Translations under genes and position numbers: made by a program
Notes under the pieces: generated by a model
Database searches by the model: none
What the model was told of the DNA's origin: nothing
What the model saw: the letters and a program-made list of their open reading frames with translations, nothing else
Source of the DNA: an uncultured Ruminococcus sp.
GTDB taxonomy: Bacteria > Bacillota > Clostridia > Oscillospirales > Ruminococcaceae
Assembly (NCBI GenBank): GCA_946413815.1
Contig: CAMKMD010000012.1
Span: 1 to 64,000 of the forward strand
DNA: 64,000 nucleotides
Direction of reading: 5' to 3'
In this document: piece by piece, positions 25,750 to 35,453 of the stretch
How positions within the stretch are numbered: the stretch's first letter is position 1
Layout: every line of letters begins with the position of its first letter

Positions 25750-28700
25750 TCATATCAGTCCTATACGCTCTGCACCGTAAAGCTTCGCAAGTTCCCTGTA
25801 GGATTCACCATCAGCAGTCAGAGTATAAGTACTGTTCAGAACAGCAGTTTTCCGCTGGGATATAAAATATACACACAAGCGCGTTTTGCCCGGATGCCGG
25901 ATGCAGATGCTCTTAAGACTGTCAAGCATAAGATCATTTTCCGACTGTGCCTTGATACATATCTTCATATTGCTTAACAGATCGTCAAAATCATCCTCAA
26001 TGGTTATTGAACCGCAGATAACACTCGTTCCTTCATCCTTTACAGAGATCTTTCCGCTGACAAACACAACACAGTCAGTTCTTAGTTTAGAAGCACAGAT
26101 TCTGTAAAGATCAGTAAAAATTACAGAATCCACGCTGTTTATACCATCAGTCAGTTCAAGAAATCCCATTTTGTCATTGGTGCGGGTAATATGCTGCTTG
26201 ACTGAACCGGTCATACACAGCAGCTTGACCCTTGAACCCTCAGAAAGAGACGTTTCACCGGCAATTTCTGACATTTGATCAACATGAAGAAGTGAAGCAA
26301 GCCAGTTATACTCTGATAGCGGATCCCCTGACAGATATATTCCGGCCGCTTCTTTTTCCATCGCAAGCATGGTTCTTCGGTCAAGTTCAGGCCTGTATGC
26401 TATACGCATCTTTACCTGTTCGGCAGCATCCGAATCGAGCAGATTCAGCTGCCCTTCTATCACTCCCCTGCCGCTGTCTGCAGCCTGATCAAGAATACGC
26501 TCGTAATACTCAAGCATCTGATGACGGTTCAGTCCAAGATGATCGAAAGCGCCTGCTTTTATAAGGTTTTCAAGAGACTTCCTGTTAAGATCCCTGCCTT
26601 TCAATCTCTCACAGAAATCCTGCAGGCTCCTGAAAAGCCCGCCTTGTAAACGGTTCTGGATAATTCTTACAGACAGACCCTCTCCCACATTTTTAACAGC
26701 ATTGAGTCCGAAATACATTTTACCGTCTTCAAACAGGAATCCTTTAACACTGTGATTGATATCGGGAGGAAGCACAGGTATTCCATGCTCACGGCAGTTT
26801 GCAATATATGCAACGAGTTTTTCCGTATTAGCAAATGAGTTTGTCATAAGCGCCGCCATATACTCTCCTTTGAAGCGGCATTTGAGATAAGCTGTCTGAT
26901 ATGCAAGAAAAGCGTAAGCAGCAGCATGAGAGCGATTGAAGGCGTAGGAAGCGAAGCTTACCATTTCGTCGAATATCTTATTCGCTATATCTGCGGGAAT
27001 ACCGTTGTTCTGTGCTCCGTTTACAAAACTCTCTCTTTCTTTTAGCATAACATCATGTTTTTTCTTCGCCATGGCGCGCCGTACAATATCCGCATGACCA
27101 TAGGAGTAACCAGCAGCCTTCCGGCAGATCTCCATGACCTGTTCCTGATATACCATAACTCCGTATGTATCCCTGAGAATATCCTCGAGTACCGGGTGCA
27201 GATACCTGACCTTTGAAGGATCGCGCTTGTTCTCGATATACACAGGTATGGATTTCATAGGGCCGGGACGATACAGAGAAAGCAGCACTATAAGATCTTC
27301 AAGTCTCTCCGGACGAAGTTCCATTAGTCTTGCTGTCATACCTTCACTTTCAAGCTGGAACACACCATCAGTATCTCCGGATGAAAGCATATCATACACC
27401 GCGCTGTCATCGGTAGGGATCTTGTCTATATCGAAATCAGGAATTTTTCTGCGTATCGCTGTTACTGCATCGTTGATGATAGTAAGGTTTCTCAGACCAA
27501 GGAAATCCATTTTAAGCAGTCCGAGCGACTCAAGGATCCCGGCTGTGTACTGAGTAACTATGGTATTATCATTTTTCTGCAGCGGGACCAGATCACTCAG
27601 CGGTACTGCGGAGATAACAACACCAGCAGCATGGACCGAGGTATGCCTCGGCATTCCTTCAATACGCGCTGCATAATCAATCATCTTGTGTACTGAAGCA
27701 TCAGTCTGATACAGTTGCATCAGTTCTTTATCGGTTTTAAGCGATTCCGCTATTGTCATTTTCGGATCAATCAGCTTAGCTGTTTTATCCCGAAGAGAAT
27801 AGGAGATATCAAGAGCCCGTCCTACATCCTTTATGGCCGCCCTGGCCTTCAGTGTATCAAAGGCAATGATCTCCGATACATGATCAGCACCGTAATGATC
27901 TACAACAAAATCCTTTACCCGCTGTCTGCCGATGATACAGAAATCTATATCAAAATCCGGCATACTTACACGTTCAGGATTAAGGAAACGTTCAAAGAGG
28001 AGATTGAAGCGTATTGGGTCTATTCCGGTGATACCAATGCAGTACGCACAAAGACTGCCGGCGCCGGAACCTCGTCCGGGGCCGACAGGTATTCTGTTTT
28101 CACGGGCATAGTTTATGAACTGCCAGACGATAAGAAAATAATCCACAAATCCCATCTGTGAAATAACGCTTATCTCATATTCAAGTCTTTCCGAAACTGA
28201 CTTAGGAACAGGATCACCGTACTTCTCATACATTCCCTTTGTACAAAGCTCACGGAAAAACAGCTCGTTGTCTGTTACGCCATCCATGGTGAATCTTGGC
28301 AGTTTAAGCTCTCCGAATGTGAAATCCACATTGCATCGTTCAGCTATTTTTACGGTATTTTCCAAAGCCTCCGGATGAGCCCTGAAGAGCTCATACATTT
28401 CATCGGCAGATTTGATGTAGAACTCGTTCGTTTCAAAACTCAGACCAGTATCATCGCCGAGGTTATGGCCTGTCTGTATACACAGAAGTATCTCCTGCAG
28501 CTGTGCGTCATCCTTTGCGATGTAATGACAGTCGTTGGTCGCACAAAGCGGGATGCCAGTTTCATCAGAAAGCCTGTACAATAGAGGAAGCACCCTCATA
28601 TCATCCTTCAGGCCATGATCCTGGACCTCTATGAAATAATTATCCTTGCCAAAGATATCTCTGTATTCTTTAGCGCACTCAACAGCTTTCAAATATTCAC

Positions 28701-29154
28701 CACTGTTCAGCAGCCGCGGGATCTCTCCCGCAAGGCAGGCCGAAAGACAGATAAGTCCTTTGCTGTGTTTTCTCAGCAGCTCCTTATCGACCCTCGGTTT
28801 GTTATAGAACCCCTCAAGATTTGCAGCTGAAACAAGCTTGATAAGATTCTTATAGCCCTCATTGTTCTCGCACAGAAGAATGAGATGAAAAGGACGTGCA
28901 TCAAGTCTAGGATCCTTGTCCATTCTTGAACGCGGCGCAACATAGACCTCACAACCGATAACCGGCTTGATACCTGCACTTTTTGCTTCGTTCCAGAATG
29001 ATATGGCGCCATACATATTACCGTGATCTGTAATGGCAACAGCAGTCTGTCCAAGTTCCCTGATCTTCGCAATAAGCTCCTTCAGCCTGCAGGCACCGTC
29101 AAGAAGGCTGTATTCGGTATGAAGATGAAGATGTACAAATCCATCACTTTTCAA
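25750..29154 (-). CDS. dnaE: DNA polymerase III alpha subunit DnaE
   Basis: 1134 aa, the DnaE1-like length. The N-terminal PHP domain begins FVHLHLHTEYSLLDGA with ITDHGNMYGAISFWN. The polymerase core has GPGRGSGAGSLCAYC and the catalytic aspartates in MPDFDIDFC, and later FNRSHAAAYAFLAYQTAYLK. The C-terminal part has helix-hairpin-helix and OB-fold (GEGLSVRIIQNR; SRVKLLCMTGSVKQHI). There is no exonuclease insertion, so it is not PolC. Its start overlaps the end of whiA by 11 nt. Confidence 0.97.
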   Translation of the reverse strand: MKSDGFVHLHLHTEYSLLDGACRLKELIAKIRELGQTAVAITDHGNMYGAISFWNEAKSAGIKPVIGCEVYVAPRSRMDKDPRLDARPFHLILLCENNEGYKNLIKLVSAANLEGFYNKPRVDKELLRKHSKGLICLSACLAGEIPRLLNSGEYLKAVECAKEYRDIFGKDNYFIEVQDHGLKDDMRVLPLLYRLSDETGIPLCATNDCHYIAKDDAQLQEILLCIQTGHNLGDDTGLSFETNEFYIKSADEMYELFRAHPEALENTVKIAERCNVDFTFGELKLPRFTMDGVTDNELFFRELCTKGMYEKYGDPVPKSVSERLEYEISVISQMGFVDYFLIVWQFINYARENRIPVGPGRGSGAGSLCAYCIGITGIDPIRFNLLFERFLNPERVSMPDFDIDFCIIGRQRVKDFVVDHYGADHVSEIIAFDTLKARAAIKDVGRALDISYSLRDKTAKLIDPKMTIAESLKTDKELMQLYQTDASVHKMIDYAARIEGMPRHTSVHAAGVVISAVPLSDLVPLQKNDNTIVTQYTAGILESLGLLKMDFLGLRNLTIINDAVTAIRRKIPDFDIDKIPTDDSAVYDMLSSGDTDGVFQLESEGMTARLMELRPERLEDLIVLLSLYRPGPMKSIPVYIENKRDPSKVRYLHPVLEDILRDTYGVMVYQEQVMEICRKAAGYSYGHADIVRRAMAKKKHDVMLKERESFVNGAQNNGIPADIANKIFDEMVSFASYAFNRSHAAAYAFLAYQTAYLKCRFKGEYMAALMTNSFANTEKLVAYIANCREHGIPVLPPDINHSVKGFLFEDGKMYFGLNAVKNVGEGLSVRIIQNRLQGGLFRSLQDFCERLKGRDLNRKSLENLIKAGAFDHLGLNRHQMLEYYERILDQAADSGRGVIEGQLNLLDSDAAEQVKMRIAYRPELDRRTMLAMEKEAAGIYLSGDPLSEYNWLASLLHVDQMSEIAGETSLSEGSRVKLLCMTGSVKQHITRTNDKMGFLELTDGINSVDSVIFTDLYRICASKLRTDCVVFVSGKISVKDEGTSVICGSITIEDDFDDLLSNMKICIKAQSENDLMLDSLKSICIRHPGKTRLCVYFISQRKTAVLNSTYTLTADGESYRELAKLYGAERIGLI

Positions 29155-30061
29155 TCTTCCTGCCTCCTTTGCGGATTTCTTCGGCTATCCTGGCAAGTTT
29201 GCGAAACCTGTGATTTACTCCTGACCTGCTGATGGGCTCGGAGAGAGATTCTCCGATATCCTTCAGGCTCATATCAGAGTTTTCGAGCCTTAGCTCTGCT
29301 ACTTCCTTCAGCTCCTCCGGAAGCTGATCAAGACCAATAGTACGGGCGATAAGTTCGATATCATCAGCCTGTCTTGAAGCAGCAGCAACCACCTTGTCTA
29401 TATTTGCATTGTCGCAGTTTGCGATGCGATTGACCTTATTTCTCATATCCTTATATATCTTGACATTTATCAGGTCGAGGGTACACTGCTGTGCACCCAT
29501 AAAGGTCAGAACATCCTCAATAGATTCGCTTTCCTTGATATACACAACGTACTGTGACCTGCGTACGGTTATACCTGCACGTATATCTATCTCAGCAAGC
29601 AGTGCAAGAAGCTCTTTCGCAAGTTCTTCCTCAGGTGATACAAATTCAAGATGGTATTCCTTTGCCGGATCGTTCACACTGCCTCCGGCAAGGAAAACTC
29701 CGGCGGTAAATACGCCGAGACTTCCTGTTGAAACGATATCATAGTCGATCGTTCTTGCACCGACGGAAAGATGGTATCGCTTGTATACCTCATCGATTAC
29801 AATCCTGTCCGATATCTCATAGCAGCGAAGCAAACAACCACTCCTGCGCTCCCGCTCAGTACATTCCGGCTCGTATTTGAATACACTTCTGAAAAGCCTT
29901 GCAAATCTCTCAGCCGATACCGAACTCTCCGTCTGAAAGCAGATCTTTTCCGGAGAAAGTGTTTTCGAAAACAGAAGCATGCCATAAAGGCAGGCGAATT
30001 TCTTATCCTTATCGTTTATAACAGAGCATAGCTCATTGCGTACATCATTTGAGAACGACAT
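29144..30061 (-). CDS. whiA: Sporulation-type regulator WhiA
   Basis: 305 aa from ATG 30061, set by AAGGAG 7 nt upstream. The N-terminal LAGLIDADG-like domain (SFSNDVRNELCSV; GVFLAGGSVNDPAKEYHLEF) is degenerate, as in all WhiA. The C-terminal helix-turn-helix is SLKDIGESLSEPISRSGVNHRFRKL. In Firmicutes WhiA affects cell division and chromosome segregation rather than sporulation alone. It follows rapZ, but a terminator hairpin sits in the gap and the usual yvcK gene is not between them. Confidence 0.95.
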   Translation of the reverse strand: MSFSNDVRNELCSVINDKDKKFACLYGMLLFSKTLSPEKICFQTESSVSAERFARLFRSVFKYEPECTERERRSGCLLRCYEISDRIVIDEVYKRYHLSVGARTIDYDIVSTGSLGVFTAGVFLAGGSVNDPAKEYHLEFVSPEEELAKELLALLAEIDIRAGITVRRSQYVVYIKESESIEDVLTFMGAQQCTLDLINVKIYKDMRNKVNRIANCDNANIDKVVAAASRQADDIELIARTIGLDQLPEELKEVAELRLENSDMSLKDIGESLSEPISRSGVNHRFRKLARIAEEIRKGGRKIEK

Positions 30062-30080
30062 CTTCTCACTCCTTAAAAAA

Positions 30081-30110
30081 TTCCGCACACACCGAACGAT
30101 GCGTGCGGAA
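30081..30110 (-). terminator. Terminator hairpin between rapZ and whiA
   Basis: TTCCGCAC / GTGCGGAA 8-bp stem with a 14-nt loop, followed on the minus strand by TTTTTTAAGGAG, so the T-run abuts the whiA ribosome site. Confidence 0.75.
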
Positions 30111-30117
30111 CAGATCA

Positions 30118-30990
30118 TCAGAACTTCTTTCCTTTTGTAATATCCCTGTGATACTTATGTACTCTGTAGCTGCCGTCCTTCAGATGATTTGCCATAAGCT
30201 CGGCAAATGTCACGGAACGATGCTTTCCGCCGGTGCAGCCAAATGCTATTACTAACTGACTCTTGCCCTCCTGTACATAGAGCGGTATCAGATAGTCTAT
30301 GAGATCCTTCAGCTTGTTGAAAACATTCTGTGACTGCTCAAATCCCATAACATAGTCCTTCACGCAGCTTTCAAGACCAGTGTGATTACGCAGTTCTTCA
30401 AGATAATACGGGTTCGGGAGGCAACGTACATCGAAAACGAGATCAGACTCCGTTGATACTCCGTACTTGAAGCCGAATGACATTATCTTTATGGTCAGAG
30501 AATCAGAGCTTTTATCGAGGAACAGCTTCTTCACCTGCTCTTTAAGAGCGGAAGCTGTGAGCTCTGAGGTCTCTATGTAGTAATCAGCAATCTCACGAAG
30601 CTGCGAAAGCTGCTGCCACTCATATCTGATAGCTGCATGGAGATTTCCGCTGAATTTTTCATCAAGAGGATGCTTGCGCCTTGTTTCCTTGTAACGCTTG
30701 ATGAGTACCTCGTCGCTGGCTTCTATGAAAAGTACCTTGACATTTACATCAGGCTCGCTTTTCAAAGCCTGCCATGAACGGAAGATCTCGGCAAACATAT
30801 CTCCTGTCCTTATATCTACAGCAACTGCGATATTATTGATATTGGTCTCTGACTTGCGGCATAGATCCACGAATTTATCTATCAGCTTGGGGGGGATGTT
30901 GTCTATGCAGTAGTATCCTATATCCTCCATAACATCCATAACGCTGGATTTTCCGGATCCGGACATTCCTGTTACGATAAGCAGCTCCAT
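30118..30990 (-). CDS. rapZ: RapZ/YvcJ nucleotide-binding protein
   Basis: 290 aa from ATG 30990, after AGGAGG 6 nt upstream; ATG 31011 is upstream of that site. Walker A is in TGMSGSGKSSVMDV. The C-terminal domain has FGFKYGVSTESDLVFDVRCL and the hallmark IAFGCTGGKHRSV. E. coli RapZ is an RNase E adaptor in GlmZ decay; the Firmicute role is less clear. It sits in the conserved hprK-murB-rapZ-whiA order. Confidence 0.95.
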   Translation of the reverse strand: MELLIVTGMSGSGKSSVMDVMEDIGYYCIDNIPPKLIDKFVDLCRKSETNINNIAVAVDIRTGDMFAEIFRSWQALKSEPDVNVKVLFIEASDEVLIKRYKETRRKHPLDEKFSGNLHAAIRYEWQQLSQLREIADYYIETSELTASALKEQVKKLFLDKSSDSLTIKIMSFGFKYGVSTESDLVFDVRCLPNPYYLEELRNHTGLESCVKDYVMGFEQSQNVFNKLKDLIDYLIPLYVQEGKSQLVIAFGCTGGKHRSVTFAELMANHLKDGSYRVHKYHRDITKGKKF

Positions 30991-31024
30991 ATAGGCCCTC
31001 CTTGTATTCATCCTTGATATACGA

Positions 31025-31930
31025 TTATTTGAGAATTACGGGTTCAAGCTCAAGCTTGTATCCTGTCTTTTCCATTACGACATCCTGTATCTTTCCGCAA
31101 AGCTCAAGAACATCGGCACAGGTAGCAAAACCCTTATTGATAACGAATCCGCAATGCTTTTCGCTGACCATGGCACCTCCGCAGGATAATCCTCTCAGAC
31201 CGCATTCGTCGATAAGCTTTGAAGCGTAATTGTCCTTGGGACGCTTGAAAGTGCTGCCTGCGCTCGGATATTCAAGAGGCTGCTTTGAACGCCTCTTCTC
31301 CATGCATTCAGACATTGCCGCCTTGATATCATCAGGCTCACCCCTTTCAAGTCGCAGTGTAACCGAGGTGATAACACCGTTGTTTTCACAGAAAATACTG
31401 TGTCTGTAGGACAGATCCATGTCTTCAGCTGAGATGGTGCGTATCTCGCAGTTCTCATCGATATACTCAGCAGAAACGACTATATCTTTCATTTCGCTGT
31501 TATAAGCGCCTGCATTCATATACAGAGCTCCTCCGACTGTACCGGGAATGCCGAACAGATGCTCCATACCGGTGAGTCCGAGCTGCTGTGCACGTACACA
31601 AACTGCAGTAAGTGCAGCACCCGAGCAGCATTTCAGTTCGCAGCCGTCCTCTTCGATATCTGCATAAAGGCTTCCGAAAAGGAGAATCACTCCGTCAAAT
31701 CCATCATCGGGAACCATAACGTTGCTGCCCCTGCCGAGAATACCGTATTTGATAGAATTCTTTTTCAGATACTTCATAAGTTCGGCAGCAGATTCAGCTG
31801 AATTAACGCTTACGAGGGCCCGGCAGGGGCCTCCGAAGCGAAACGTAATGTATTCACTGAGCACGCATTCAGGAATTATCCTGCATCCGAGTGATTCGCT
31901 GAGCTCAGTCAGTTCTTTCATATTTATCAT
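31025..31930 (-). CDS. murB: UDP-N-acetylenolpyruvoylglucosamine reductase MurB
   Basis: 301 aa, type II MurB (no Tyr loop), as in Firmicutes. It performs the NADPH-dependent reduction giving UDP-MurNAc in peptidoglycan synthesis. The FAD-binding PCMH fold has YGILGRGSNVMVPDDGFDG and GIPGTVGGALYMNAGAYN, and the catalytic region has SAGSTFKRP and NKGFATCADV. GGGGGA precedes the first ATG. It lies 16 nt after hprK. Confidence 0.96.
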   Translation of the reverse strand: MINMKELTELSESLGCRIIPECVLSEYITFRFGGPCRALVSVNSAESAAELMKYLKKNSIKYGILGRGSNVMVPDDGFDGVILLFGSLYADIEEDGCELKCCSGAALTAVCVRAQQLGLTGMEHLFGIPGTVGGALYMNAGAYNSEMKDIVVSAEYIDENCEIRTISAEDMDLSYRHSIFCENNGVITSVTLRLERGEPDDIKAAMSECMEKRRSKQPLEYPSAGSTFKRPKDNYASKLIDECGLRGLSCGGAMVSEKHCGFVINKGFATCADVLELCGKIQDVVMEKTGYKLELEPVILK

Positions 31931-31945
31931 ATATCTTCCCCCAAA

Positions 31946-32905
31946 TCAGAAATTGTCGTAATTCCTTACTGTTTCCTTGGGATCGGATTCCATACCAAGA
32001 CGGTGCATAAGCTCAGCAGCCGCATTATATCCCATTTTTTTCTGTCTGTTATTCATAGCGGCAACCTCAAGAATTACAGCGAGGTTACGGCCTGGTTTTA
32101 CCGGAATAGTAAGGGACGGTATCTTTACGCCGAGAAGGGATACATATTCTGTATCGATACCCATACGGTCATACACCTTTTCTTTGTCCCACTGTTCAAG
32201 ATTAACAACAAGATCAAGCTTTTCCGTCATCTTAACAGCACCGATACCGAAAAGCCTTCTTGCATTGATGATTCCGATGCCGCGGAGTTCAAGGAAATGG
32301 CGGATATTATCCGGCGAACTGCCGACAAGGCTTATATTAGACACCTTACGTATCTCAACTGCATCATCAGCAACAAGCCTGTGTCCGCGCTTTACAAGCT
32401 CAATGGCTGTTTCACTCTTACCAACGCCGCTCTCGCCTGTGATAAATACACCTTCACCGTAGATCTCGATAAGTACACCGTGACGGGTAACTCTCGGTGC
32501 AAGATTCAGGTTCAGGAAAGCAATGAGACCTGACATGAAGTTTGAAGTGCTTTCCTTGCTGCGAAGGAGCGGTACCTCGTATTCCTTTGCAAGCTCAAGC
32601 ATCTCTCCGAAGTACGGAAGTTCACGGGTGATTATTAAAGCGGGAAGACGCTGGGCAAAAAGCAGTTCAAGTCTTTCACGCCTTGTTTTCTCGTCAATAG
32701 TAGAAAGATATGCAAACTCCATCTTTCCTATGATCTGTATACGCTCTGGGTTGAAATACTCATAGAATCCCATCAGCTGAAGACCAGGACGGTTGATATC
32801 GTTCTCGTCAATCATTATAGTCTCTGCATCTTTGTGCACGTAGATAACTTCAAGCTGAAATTCTTCAATTACCTTCTGAAGTGAGACTTTGAAATTCTCT
32901 GCCAT
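31946..32905 (-). CDS. hprK: HPr kinase/phosphorylase HprK
   Basis: 319 aa. It phosphorylates and dephosphorylates HPr on Ser46 to control carbon catabolite repression. The P-loop is in GEGVFITGESGVGKSETAIE, followed by HRLVADDAVEIR and the HprK signature LELRGIGIINARRLFG, then DLVVNLEQWD. The N-terminal domain (about 1-130) is the less conserved MurF-like part. GGAG precedes the ATG by 7 nt. It starts the murB-rapZ unit. Confidence 0.97.
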   Translation of the reverse strand: MAENFKVSLQKVIEEFQLEVIYVHKDAETIMIDENDINRPGLQLMGFYEYFNPERIQIIGKMEFAYLSTIDEKTRRERLELLFAQRLPALIITRELPYFGEMLELAKEYEVPLLRSKESTSNFMSGLIAFLNLNLAPRVTRHGVLIEIYGEGVFITGESGVGKSETAIELVKRGHRLVADDAVEIRKVSNISLVGSSPDNIRHFLELRGIGIINARRLFGIGAVKMTEKLDLVVNLEQWDKEKVYDRMGIDTEYVSLLGVKIPSLTIPVKPGRNLAVILEVAAMNNRQKKMGYNAAAELMHRLGMESDPKETVRNYDNF

Positions 32906-32965
32906 GATAATACTCCCATCTCCGGACGATCCGGTGCTTTATAGGTTCTGTAGTTGTATCAGCAG

Positions 32966-34204
32966 TCAGCCGATAACATAGGAATTGTATCCCTTATCTC
33001 GCGCAATATCGCGTGCTTTCAGAAGCTCCTCAGTTGAGATGCCTGTGCCGGATATCCTTATAACAGTATTGAAATCCTTGAAACGGTCGGCAAGAAAGCC
33101 TAACGCTTTTTCAGTGATCTCAGCAGGTGTGCCTGTGAATTCGTAGATAGTCTTTCCGTCAGAAATACCGGCTGCAAGGTGATCTATGTCGATATTCAGC
33201 ACTACTGTGCCTGTTGAAAGCATCATAGGCTGCAACACCTCTCCTTTTCCGGAAAGGAGATCTGAGGCGGATACCTCAACAAACATCTTAACTCCGCCCT
33301 CAAGGCATTTTGTATACAATGAATTAGCAACAGAAGTCATTGCAGTAAACCTGTCCTTCCGGCTCAGTCTTTCATCGAGCAGCGAGAGATCTGTCTCCCT
33401 GAAAACGGGGAAGGTGAAATCCGAGCATACAACATAGTCAAAGCCGGCATCGACAGCCTCGCCGCAAAGGTAGCTCAGATAGTTGACTGACAGCTCGGAA
33501 TAAGGTGAAAGCCATGGTTTTCCGCCGGCTTCATAACTGTCATCTATCCACTGATCCTTTCCGTCAGCAGTCATATAACCTGCAAGCGGATATGACGCAG
33601 GCATTATGTTGTCGCTGTATGTGCTGAGCAAGCCAGCAGGCCGGAAGCCGGCTTCCTTGATTGTCTCAGCGTACTCAGGAAGCATGATCATCGATTTTAC
33701 AGCTCCCGATCTCCAGGCCTCTTCATTTGTAGAATTGAAACATACCTCTCCACCGGTAATCTTGAGCGGTATCTCAACATATCTGATATGCTCTTCGGAA
33801 GGTATGGCTGCAAGAGCGTTTTTCAGCGACTCGACCGTCATAACATCGTTTACAGTCAGAGCAACAGCTGAGTACTCCTCCGCCTTGACGTCAGGTGCTT
33901 CCGACGTTTCAGCAGTATCCTCAGAAGCAGGCTCTTCCGGCTGAAAGATATCCTCTGAAGAGGTTCCGTCTCCGCCTTTGAATCCCGATGAATCAATGGT
34001 AAAGGGGAGATCATTCTGAGGATCATCTCCCTGTTTACGGGTAAAATTAAGTATGGGACCCGCTGCGCTATAGCCGACTACGCCGATGCCTCCGACAAGA
34101 AGCAGGGTAAGGCAGGTCGACAGGATCCTGTCAGCCGGACTTTTCCCATAATAGTTCTTTTCTTTTGTTTTGTAGATTTTCCTTCCCTTGTTTCTGAATT
34201 TCAT
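32966..34204 (-). CDS. Membrane-anchored putative glycoside hydrolase-like protein (DUF4015)
   Basis: 412 aa. A basic N-terminus and one membrane helix (ILSTCLTLLLVGGIGVVGYSAA, about 28-52) are followed by a Pro/Glu/Ser-rich stalk to ~115, then a TIM-barrel-like domain. The barrel shows GYMTADG, WLSPYSELSVNYLSYLCGEA and GFDYVVCSDFTFP, resembling the DUF4015 pattern of putative glycoside hydrolases. The aspartate seen in 'QFDYVRFP' of that family is here SDFTFP. Activity is unproven. It is the last gene of the rpe-rnfDEA run, 39 nt after rnfA. Confidence 0.65.
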   Translation of the reverse strand: MKFRNKGRKIYKTKEKNYYGKSPADRILSTCLTLLLVGGIGVVGYSAAGPILNFTRKQGDDPQNDLPFTIDSSGFKGGDGTSSEDIFQPEEPASEDTAETSEAPDVKAEEYSAVALTVNDVMTVESLKNALAAIPSEEHIRYVEIPLKITGGEVCFNSTNEEAWRSGAVKSMIMLPEYAETIKEAGFRPAGLLSTYSDNIMPASYPLAGYMTADGKDQWIDDSYEAGGKPWLSPYSELSVNYLSYLCGEAVDAGFDYVVCSDFTFPVFRETDLSLLDERLSRKDRFTAMTSVANSLYTKCLEGGVKMFVEVSASDLLSGKGEVLQPMMLSTGTVVLNIDIDHLAAGISDGKTIYEFTGTPAEITEKALGFLADRFKDFNTVIRISGTGISTEELLKARDIARDKGYNSYVIG

Positions 34205-34243
34205 TCCGGTTACTCCTAATCATAACTGATACGCTTTATCTAT

Positions 34244-34816
34244 TTATCTTAGCGCAAAAACTGCCATTGAAATAATCCCGAGATATACCAGCATTGCAGG
34301 GAATCCCCTGAAAGAAGCCGGTACCTTTGACGAATTTAGTTTTCTGTATGCAGCAAGAAGCATAAGAGCTGTAATGATGAAGCCGAATCCTGCTTCAAGT
34401 CCGCCGAGGATATAGCCTTTAAAGCCTATCCCGCCTACAGTATCATAGGCTCTGCCGCTTATAGAAAGAAGAGTTCCCATAACAGCACAATTGAATGCTG
34501 ATATATGGATATACCTGCGTACTGACTCAAAAAAATTCCTGTTCAGCATATATGTGCCGGTCAGGATGCAGATGTAAACTGCACCGATAACAATCACATA
34601 GAGCAAAAGTCTCAGATCTGCCGCACTTTTCGGTAGAATACTGTCAACCGCGCAGGCTCCGGCAGAACCTATCGTTGTGAATACGGTTATTGCCATAGCC
34701 GTACATATGAGGTTTTTCCTGTTTCCTGCAGCCACGAATATCGTGCTGATGCCAAGAGCCTGTACAAGGATCAGATTTGCTCCGAGAAGAACCAGAAGAT
34801 CAGTTACCAGAAACAT
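34244..34816 (-). CDS. RnfA/NqrE-like membrane subunit, degenerate
   Basis: 190 aa from ATG 34816 (AGGAGG 6 nt upstream, inside the end of the preceding gene). Six membrane helices in the Rnf/Nqr pattern. LVLLGANLILVQALGI, ISAFNCAVMGTLLSI and the C-terminal PASFRGFPAMLVYLGIISMAV align with RnfA. The first 2Fe-2S cysteine normally in 'FLGICPF' is Ser here (LGIS, residue 24), while the second (C110) is kept. Loss of an iron-sulphur ligand suggests it is not a normal redox subunit. Confidence 0.8.
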   Translation of the reverse strand: MFLVTDLLVLLGANLILVQALGISTIFVAAGNRKNLICTAMAITVFTTIGSAGACAVDSILPKSAADLRLLLYVIVIGAVYICILTGTYMLNRNFFESVRRYIHISAFNCAVMGTLLSISGRAYDTVGGIGFKGYILGGLEAGFGFIITALMLLAAYRKLNSSKVPASFRGFPAMLVYLGIISMAVFALR

Positions 34817-35453
34817 CTGATCCCTCCTTTCTCTCTTCCGCATCAGAAGCCGGTCTTAATGCCGAACGAACTTTTCTGTATACTCCACACATAAGACCGA
34901 GGAGGATGAAGCCGCCGAATGGCATTCCAAGTCCGCTGACTGTCGGAGACACATCGACCATATGGCTGTTAAATGTGCCATATGTGAAGAGCTCACGAAT
35001 GACAGCTGTAACAAGCATAACTGCATCAAAGCCAAGGATATAAAATGTCAGTGATGTGATCATCCTTGCCTTCTTAACGCCGTAAAACAGCGATTCTCCT
35101 CTGAATACGATCAGAGAATTCACTGCAAGCAGCGGGAAGTATATTCCGACTCTTGACACTATGCCCGGATAAGTGACTTGTGCAAGGCTCTTTACCGGTA
35201 TATAGACGAGAGCTGCTATAGCTGCGTATATAATCACCTTGACTGCATAGGGCAGCTTCCTCGGCACAAACGAACACAATATCACCGAGATAAAGGTTAT
35301 GGCCGAAAATGCATATATCAGCGCCTCTGCATTTCTGAGAGTATCACTGCACATGATGACAGGTGAAATTACCATAAGAGCCGAAAGAACGGTATTATCA
35401 GCAAGCAGACCGTCAAATCTGCTGCTGGTTTTATTGGCAGGGTCACTGTACAT
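34800..35453 (-). CDS. RnfE/NqrD-like membrane subunit, degenerate
   Basis: 217 aa with about six membrane helices. DGLLADNTVLSALMVISPVI, YFPLLAVNSLIVFRGESLF and the C-terminal GGFILLGLMCGVY identify the RnfE family. In canonical proteins the two iron-sulphur cysteines lie in 'GLCP' and 'NCxxLGR'; here these are VISP (about residue 30) and VNS (Ser113). Both ligands are absent. The start overlaps rnfD by 11 nt after GGAGGTG. Confidence 0.8.
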   Translation of the reverse strand: MYSDPANKTSSRFDGLLADNTVLSALMVISPVIMCSDTLRNAEALIYAFSAITFISVILCSFVPRKLPYAVKVIIYAAIAALVYIPVKSLAQVTYPGIVSRVGIYFPLLAVNSLIVFRGESLFYGVKKARMITSLTFYILGFDAVMLVTAVIRELFTYGTFNSHMVDVSPTVSGLGMPFGGFILLGLMCGVYRKVRSALRPASDAEERKEGSDVSGN

